Assembly (NCBI GenBank): GCA_030142905.1 | Contig: JASJOG010000069.1 | Coordinates: 248,001-312,000, forward strand | Reading direction: 5' to 3' | Origin: Heliopora coerulea | Taxonomy: Eukaryota > Cnidaria > Anthozoa > Scleralcyonacea > Helioporidae | Length of the DNA: 64,000 nucleotides | In this document: positions 57,923-64,000 of the stretch, in pieces | Numbering within the stretch: position 1 is the stretch's first letter | Layout of the letters: each line of letters starts with the position of its first letter | Notes under the pieces: generated by a model | What the model was told of the DNA's origin: nothing | Databases searched by the model: none | What the model saw: only the letters and a program-made list of their open reading frames with translations | Position numbers and translations under genes: made by a program

Positions 57923-58170
57923 CAGTGACGATTTTAAGGGGAGGGCCTGAGGGGGCATGGGCCCCCCTGTTGAACCTCTGATAGTCACATGCCATTGTTA
58001 ATTTGTTTATTGACAATTGGATTTTGGCTTTTTATTTGTTTATTGTGAACGCAGTTCTATAAGTTTGTTACATCTTCATTCAAAAGAAAATTTTGTTCTA
58101 AACTCTCTGCATGGAGTATGCTACTAGGTAACTCAGGCCCCTTCTGTGGTTCATGCTAGAATCGCCACTG
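57923..58170. mobile_element. hAT-type MITE upstream of the PP2A subunit gene
   Basis: Ends CAGTGACGATTTTAAG and, reversed, CAGTGGCGATTCTAG; flanks GTAGGAAC (57,915-57,922) and GTAGAAAC (58,171-58,178) form an 8-bp target duplication with one mismatch. 248 bp, no coding capacity. It ends about 270 bp before the start codon of the next gene. Confidence 0.8.
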
Positions 58171-58442
58171 GTAGAAACAAAAATTGTCCTCAGCAGGGCA
58201 AGTTCTTTCAGATTTCCTTCAAATTTGCTTCAAATTCTCAAAAAATTATTCAAATGTCCTTAAAAATTTAATTTCCTTCAAATTTACTTTATTTGCTCAA
58301 AATTACCTTCAAAAAGGGAAATTTCCTTTGAAGTGGAAGTGCTGGTTCTGTTTGCAGTGAAGAACTCTGGGAATCAAAATACCGAAAGGAACTCTGGACT
58401 GGTCTTTCCTTGTAGTGTTCTGTATGAGGTAAACGTCTCAAA

Positions 58443-58520
58443 ATGGCTTCCAATGCAGGAGATGATTCTTTGTATCCAATAGCAGTTCTTATCGATGAAC
58501 TACGGAACGAAGATGTCCAG
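58443..58520 (+). CDS. PPP2R1A: PP2A scaffold subunit A, exon 1
   Basis: Encodes [20 protein letters not shown] then RNEDVQ, ending before GTACTA. The [20 protein letters not shown] sequence is nearly invariant in the 65-kDa regulatory subunit A of protein phosphatase 2A, a HEAT-repeat scaffold that joins catalytic and B subunits in cytoplasm and nucleus. The ATG has good context (AAAATGG) and is the conserved start. Vertebrates have two paralogues; invertebrates usually one, so the symbol is by family. Confidence 0.95.
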
Positions 58521-58647
58521 GTACTAACGTAACGTTTCTTCTTGTAGGTAACCTGTATTTTCAAGGGTGTAGAATACTCCTCTTGTCCATTTATTGTTAG
58601 GAGTTAGCTATTCTTAGTCTTGATTTCGAAAACTTAATTCTTCACAG

Positions 58648-58738
58648 CTGCGACTGAATTCTATCAGAAAATTGTCCACAATAGCTTTGGCTCTTGGTGT
58701 CGAAAGAACAAGAACTGAGCTTATTCCATTTCTTACAG
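58648..58738 (+). CDS. PPP2R1A: PP2A scaffold subunit A, exon 2
   Basis: 91 bp after TTCTTCACAG, encoding [20 protein letters not shown] then [10 protein letters not shown] and one base of the next codon; donor GTACGA. This completes the first HEAT repeat. The intron before it is only 127 bp, while the next is 5.1 kb. Confidence 0.95.
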
Positions 58739-59795
58739 GTACGAAGAGATATATTGCTTTGGTACTCCTTGTTGACATACATTTGTACAATTGTCAGATA
58801 AATTATTATTAGACTCGAAATGTCGTTATACTAGTCGTTATTATTTTGGGTTGTCCTTCAGTCGGGATGACCGTTGTCCATATGTGCATGGAAGTTAATT
58901 TTTCATATCTCTGCATTTTCCGTTGCCTTTGTTTTCTTTCTTGCGACAACCGTTTCCACTTCTACTGATGTAACTTCGTCAAAAAGAACTTAATTAGGAA
59001 AAATTTTGGTTTTACTTCGAAAAGTAATAATGATTAACTCCGTATTAGAAACTCCCAATAATATGAGGTAAATTACAACGAATTGCAAGCTACTACTACG
59101 TACATATGCAACATATATTGTGTCTTTTCAATACATATCATCATGTTGATGTGGTCATAAGTACTGAAACTTTTGAACAGACAACTAATAGTGGGTTATT
59201 TTCTGTATGATTTTTGTCAGTTTTTTGATTACTTGACCAGTTCCTGGGAGTTGTGCAGGTATTACAGGTGTCCAACTACATACATAAAAAGCTAATTTTT
59301 GTATGTAGATTGATAATCTGCTGAAACTGGAATTAGAAAATAAGTAATCTTTCAAGCAATGACCTTTTGTTGGAGAATGAAATGTAAGAGAATTTGAAGT
59401 TTTCCAACAGGATGTTTTTAAAAGCAGTCCATTGATATTGCTGCCATCCACAACTTTCAGGAACTGGTATAAAACATACTTTATCACTGTTACCAGCCTG
59501 TAAAAAGGTTGTCCCAAAGTATTAATTTTTCAGGTTTGTTTGGTCCAGTTGCTTTACATTTTACTGCCTGCAGTAACTAAGCTGTAGACATTTAATACCT
59601 ATAAGCAGGGGTGGAAAAAATAACTTTCTTCTTGCGAGCACAGTCTGTCAACCACGAGTTCTTGGGCCCATAGTGAGACACGTGTGTTAAGTTTTTCTTC
59701 AAATTTTTAAGTTACAAATCTTCAACTTAAAAAATTTCCTGTGATTGGTGCTTACATGCTCAACTATTTTTTCCACCCCTGCTTATAAAATTGAT

Positions 59796-60110
59796 TTATG
59801 ATGTTTGACTGCAATATAAGTCAGCTTCTCTATTGGCTCTGACTAATATGCAGATCTCCACCATCTTCTTCACCCCTACCTGACCAGCTACACGGATAAT
59901 CTCACCCACCAATTTCATCAGACCAACTGCCTTCCTACTTTTCATCTGCCCTGTCACCTTCTCTACATCAATCTCTGTGATAAGCTCTCTTGGTCCTTGA
60001 ACTATCCCACACTCTACAGTTCCATCCCAATCATTCTCTACATTCAATAGGTGCTCTAGTGGATGGGTACACAAGCAATGCTCAGGTGTGAAGGGCTTTC
60101 TGGTTAGAGC
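59796..60110 (-). pseudogene. LINE RT N-terminal fragment, inverted relative to its 3' half
   Basis: Encodes LNVENDWDGTVECGIVQGP then ITEIDVEKVTGQMKSRKAVG and IRVAGQVGVKKMVEIC, the region just before the RT fingers of an RTE-like LINE (DWD, VQGP, MKSGKA-G motifs). It is on the opposite strand to the C-terminal piece that follows. Confidence 0.7.
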
Positions 60111-60134
60111 TGAGGATATGTTTGTGTGCAAGAC

Positions 60135-60870
60135 GTGTAAAAGAGCATAGATACAAGAGGTGATGAAGAGGATAGGAATGTGGGAGAGAGCTTGGATCTG
60201 GGAAATGGGGTTCACTTAGAGAATATTGGAAGATTTTGTTACCTGGGTGATATGCTGAATGGAGGTGGAATAGCAAATTCTGCATCCGTGGCAAGGGTGC
60301 ACTGTGCATGGAGGAAGTTTAAGGAGTTATCAGGGATCTTGACAAGGAAGGAAGTGTCACTTAAGCTGAAGGGGGAAGCTGTATACGATGGATGTGAGGA
60401 ATGCTATGCTATATGGACGTGAAATGTGGGCCATGATTGCGGAGCAGAGTAGGAGATTGGAACATATGGAGATGAGGATGGTGAGATGGATGTGTGGTGT
60501 ATTGCTGAGGTATAGAGTGCTGAGTGCAGAGCTGAGGGAAAGAATAGGGATTGAGTCAGTGTCTGATGCCATGAAATGGAATAGGTTAACATGGTTGGGG
60601 CATGTGTTGCAGGAGGATGATGATGATTGGGTGAAAAAGATCATGTCGTTTGAGGTGGAAGGTAAGAGAGGATAGGGAAGGCCAAGGATGACATGGAGCC
60701 AGGTGGTGGAAAGGGACATGAGAGAGTGCAGGTTGAAAAGGGAAGATACGAAGGATAGGGAGAGGTGGAGGAGGCTGTTGTGTAGAGCTGCCAGCCAACC
60801 CCTGCATAAGCAGGGAAAAATGGCTGTAAAATGCCTGTTGTTGTTGGATTGTTGTGCACAAACACTGGCC
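60135..60870 (+). pseudogene. LINE RT C-terminal fragment
   Basis: Frames give GNGVHLENIGRFCYLGDMLN, then LTRKEVSLKLKGEAVY, AMLYGREMWAMIAEQSRRLE, MRMVRWMCGV, RERIGIESVSDAM and LTWLGHVLQEDDDDWVKKI. This is the thumb and C-terminal region of the same LINE type. Stops and shifts (for example at 60,673) inactivate it. It lies inside intron 2 of the PP2A gene. Confidence 0.75.
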
Positions 60871-60899
60871 TCTATGTTGAATTTATCTTAAGAATTGAG

Positions 60900-63841
60900 A
60901 ATTGAATTAAGAATCAGACCTACTGAAAAGTGATTTGAGACAGTGGTGTACCTACATACAGGCCCACCGGGCCTACATGAAACCTACATGTGCCTGCATG
61001 AATATTGCAGGTAGATGACTAGATCATCTACGTGTTTAACCAATGATAAAATGTCCTCATGGGACAGATGGGGAGATGACATGGGGGAGATGCTGCATAT
61101 TGCACGATCAACATTACAGTATAAGAATTAAATAATTTAACATATGTGCCTTTGCTGTGCCTTCGTGACAAGTACATTCTGGCTATGCCACCTATTTGAG
61201 ATAAATGTTCCCAGAGGATTTTAGGGAAGATTCCGCATCTAAATTACTGTATATACTGCTCAGAAATAACATAGCAAAAACCTTGATTCAACTGCAGTCA
61301 TGTTGCAGGCATATTCATCATGCTGCTGTCATACTGTGGTCATGTTGTGGTCATACAGCAGTTGTGTTGCAGGCAATTTACAGTCTCGCTACAAATCTAA
61401 ATACTGTTAACCTCAACCAAATCACTACAGCTTTAAATAATTGGAAATAACTCATAGCACAGGAGGTTTATCACTGCTTTCAAAGCAATAGCATTACTTT
61501 GCATGTACTTTATGGCATGTTTATGGTAAAACTGAGAAATTTTTCACAGTATGCTTGAAATCATTTCAATGTGATCTATTAGAAGAAGAATTTCTGGAAG
61601 AAGTTCAAATAATCCTTGAAAAAGTACTGTAGGCATAATCACATCGAACTCAGTGATAAATCTGTTTCTTTTACTCCACCATCTGATGCACATTGAGTGA
61701 TGCATTGCAGAGCGGAAGGAAATGAGTTTTAAATGACCAACGCCTCAAATTTAATGACAAAAAAATAAATAGAAAAATACACTAACAATTTTTTTTTTTT
61801 TAAAGTTACTGTATGTGACAAATTGTTGGAGGAATTTAGAATTTATAAAGCACATGCAGTAGCTTGTCATGCCTGACATGAATGTTATTCTCAGCTAGTT
61901 TGAGAACCCAACAGAGAAGTGGCTCTCTTTATGCTTAAAAGTCTTAGTTGAGAAAGGTGATTTTAACAAATGTTTTACAGTACAGTATATCAGACTTCTC
62001 AATATGCAAATTAATATGCATGTGGTCAAATGTACACATAATTTGATCTGTGTATGCAATGCATGCAATTCAGTTGAAGCCAATTAAATACTCTCATACT
62101 GGCTATTGTGTTATCATGGTTAAAAATCAATTAACACAATATGTATACATTCCAACACTTCTTGACAAATATGCAATCATAGTTTATCTACTTATTTTAA
62201 CAGTCTGTTGACAAATCATTATTTTTCTTCAACAAATTCTTCATCATCTGTTTCCTCAGTGTCACTATCATTGTTGTTGTGGTCATTATCATCATCATTG
62301 TCATCTTGACTAAAATCACTTTCTTGTGAGATCTTGGCAATCTTGCTGGGAGGCTTGTGTTAATTATCAATTTTTGTTTTTTGTGCTTTGCTAAAATGAG
62401 TTTCAAGGGCATGGTTTAACAATGCTGTTTACTAGATTATTGATATGGCATCCCCCAAAGTGTACCCTGAAATGTACCACAATGCATGGCATGCATCTAA
62501 CCAGTAACCAGTCCTTTTAATACATACCTCATTTCCTAACTTGCCAATATGAACTGATCAAATTACCAATCAAAATCACTCCCAGTATGGTAATTTGAAT
62601 GAGTGGTAGTTCTTTTAATCAATTATTTTAAAAATGTAGACATAAGTATTTTACTGAAAAAGCTATTTGTGTGTGCAATCGATCATGCACATTAATTTTT
62701 TACGTGTGTGGATGCATGCACATGTGATTGGATGCATTATATTGAGAAGTCTGAGTACATGCTGATAAAATAAGTGTACAGATCATTTGTATTGAGATGC
62801 AATCAAGACCTTTCAAACATTACAAACTGTTTGAAGGGTTTTGATTGCATCTCAACTTCCTTGTAGAGGTTTCTAGAATGATGTAGTGATGTTTACATTT
62901 TGATATTTGTCTTTTTCACAGTTATGGTTCTCTTCAGCAAATTGCTTAATTCTTGACACTGTAATTAACTTTTTGATCAAAGAATGGTTAATTTACAATT
63001 AATCACAAATCATCCATACACAGTGGATATGCAAAGAAGGAAATGTTTGTCAACAACAATCAGAATTGAATGGTGTAAAACTTTTGATTTTGTCAAAGCT
63101 GAACTCCTAAACAGCTAACTAAATGAAAAAATACCTTTACTATGAGATTCAATGAAACTTTGTTGATTTTATCACGTTCATGCTGCAATTCAAACAATAT
63201 TGTAGATTTTCATGAAACACTGAAAAATATGAAACTATTGCTATAATACTGTTCGCACGCATTTGGACCATGCCTTGAACATGTTTCTTTAGGCTTTCTA
63301 ATTTGATGGATGTTGCCATTCACCCATGGCTACAGCAATCAAATGCATTTTTTACTCTTTCACTCAACACAAAAAGATTATTTCACTACTCAACCCTTTA
63401 ACCATCTTCATGTAAAACCATATTTAGTTCAATGCCAAAGTCATATTTCTACTTCTCCTAGGTTATTGTTTAGCAATCTTGTAATGCTTCCCATGCCAGA
63501 CTTCAAACCTATGAGTTCATTTAATTTATATTGAAGTGAGAGATTTTATTATTGCTTGATGCTTATTTTCAATCAAGTGTCATGAAATGTGCAGATGGAA
63601 AGAGAAGATTTCACTCAACAATAGTAACATAAGACTGGCAAACTTCACAGAATGTATAAAAACTAGCATTGCTAATTTAAAAAAAAAAGAAAGGTGTACT
63701 TTATCATATAGTCTGCACCCATACTCAACCACACACTGTATAGAAAGTTTGAACTATAGTAGACATGTCTGATAGTTATTTTTAATTTTCTGTGGAGCAT
63801 AGTAATAATTATTTCTTGTTTGTTTTGTTGTTAATATATAG
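60900..63841. other. Intron 2 of the PP2A gene, unassigned part
   Basis: AT-rich, with short CATGTTGTGGTCATA-like repeats near 61,300-61,370 and a palindrome GATTGCATCTCAA/TTGAGATGCAATC around 62,792-62,855. No exon seen. Confidence 0.5.
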
Positions 63842-63888
63842 ATACTATATATGATGAAGATGAGGTTTTGCTTGCATTAGCTGAACAG
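63842..63888 (+). CDS. PPP2R1A: PP2A scaffold subunit A, exon 3
   Basis: 47 bp after TTAATATATAG, encoding DTIYDEDEVLLALAEQ and followed by GTACCC. The split Asp codon (G+AT) joins exactly to exon 2, and the sequence is the conserved continuation of the subunit. The remaining exons lie beyond the window. Confidence 0.95.
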
Positions 63889-64000
63889 GTACCCATGAAA
63901 TATTTTGTTTGTAATAATTACTATATTTATGAAAACAACAGCAGAAAAAAATCACTGAATATCTTAAAATAAACAGTAAAGCCCAGCAAAAAGCATGAAT

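Overview
Eukaryotic (metazoan) genomic DNA, AT-rich, with phase-conserved multi-exon genes, GT-AG introns and many decayed transposons. The protein families point to a cnidarian, probably an anthozoan such as a coral or anemone: a secreted EGF/VWD protein with a cysteine-rich GCYKD...GECWSG domain, Penelope-like elements, ZMYM/TTF-type hAT elements and tRNA-derived SINEs. That assignment is an inference; no species marker is visible.

The main content is one very large minus-strand gene running from a signal-peptide exon at 44,645 down to at least 2,748. It reads, in transcript order: signal peptide (44,597-44,645), a two-exon cysteine-rich domain (40,795-40,978 and 35,006-35,223), a first EGF exon (32,820-32,939), 39 further EGF-like exons of exactly 114 bp each (31,412 down to 10,388), then a VWD domain in two exons (5,140-5,412 and 2,748-3,266), the second also carrying a C8-like cysteine-rich module. 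Every junction I could check is phase 1, so all pieces join in one frame, giving about 1,930 residues before the unseen 3' end. From 10.4 to 24 kb exon plus intron repeat as a near-identical unit of about 369 bp, with a higher-order unit of three (about 1,103 bp). The typical EGF domain has about 11 Lys/Arg and no Asp/Glu, so the array is extraordinarily cationic.

The gene is peppered with mobile DNA: a 3.76-kb hAT element with an 8-bp target duplication (16,223-19,985), a pogo/Tigger-like element with TA target sites and a HIRAN-like fragment (25,927-27,253), a tRNA-cored foldback (28,853-29,056), short inverted-repeat elements, SINEs, and a palindrome built from Penelope 3' ends (42.1-43.4 kb).

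From 44.7 to 57 kb I see no complete gene: a Penelope-like element with RT and GIY-YIG domains (51.36-53.04 kb), one isolated minus-strand coding exon of a different cysteine-containing domain (53,835-54,113), a decayed minus-strand LINE (54.85-56.16 kb), small hAT-like elements and a telomere-like patch. At the right end a plus-strand housekeeping gene begins: three exons of the PP2A 65-kDa scaffold subunit A (58,443-58,520; 58,648-58,738; 63,842-63,888), whose 5.1-kb second intron contains a rearranged LINE fragment.
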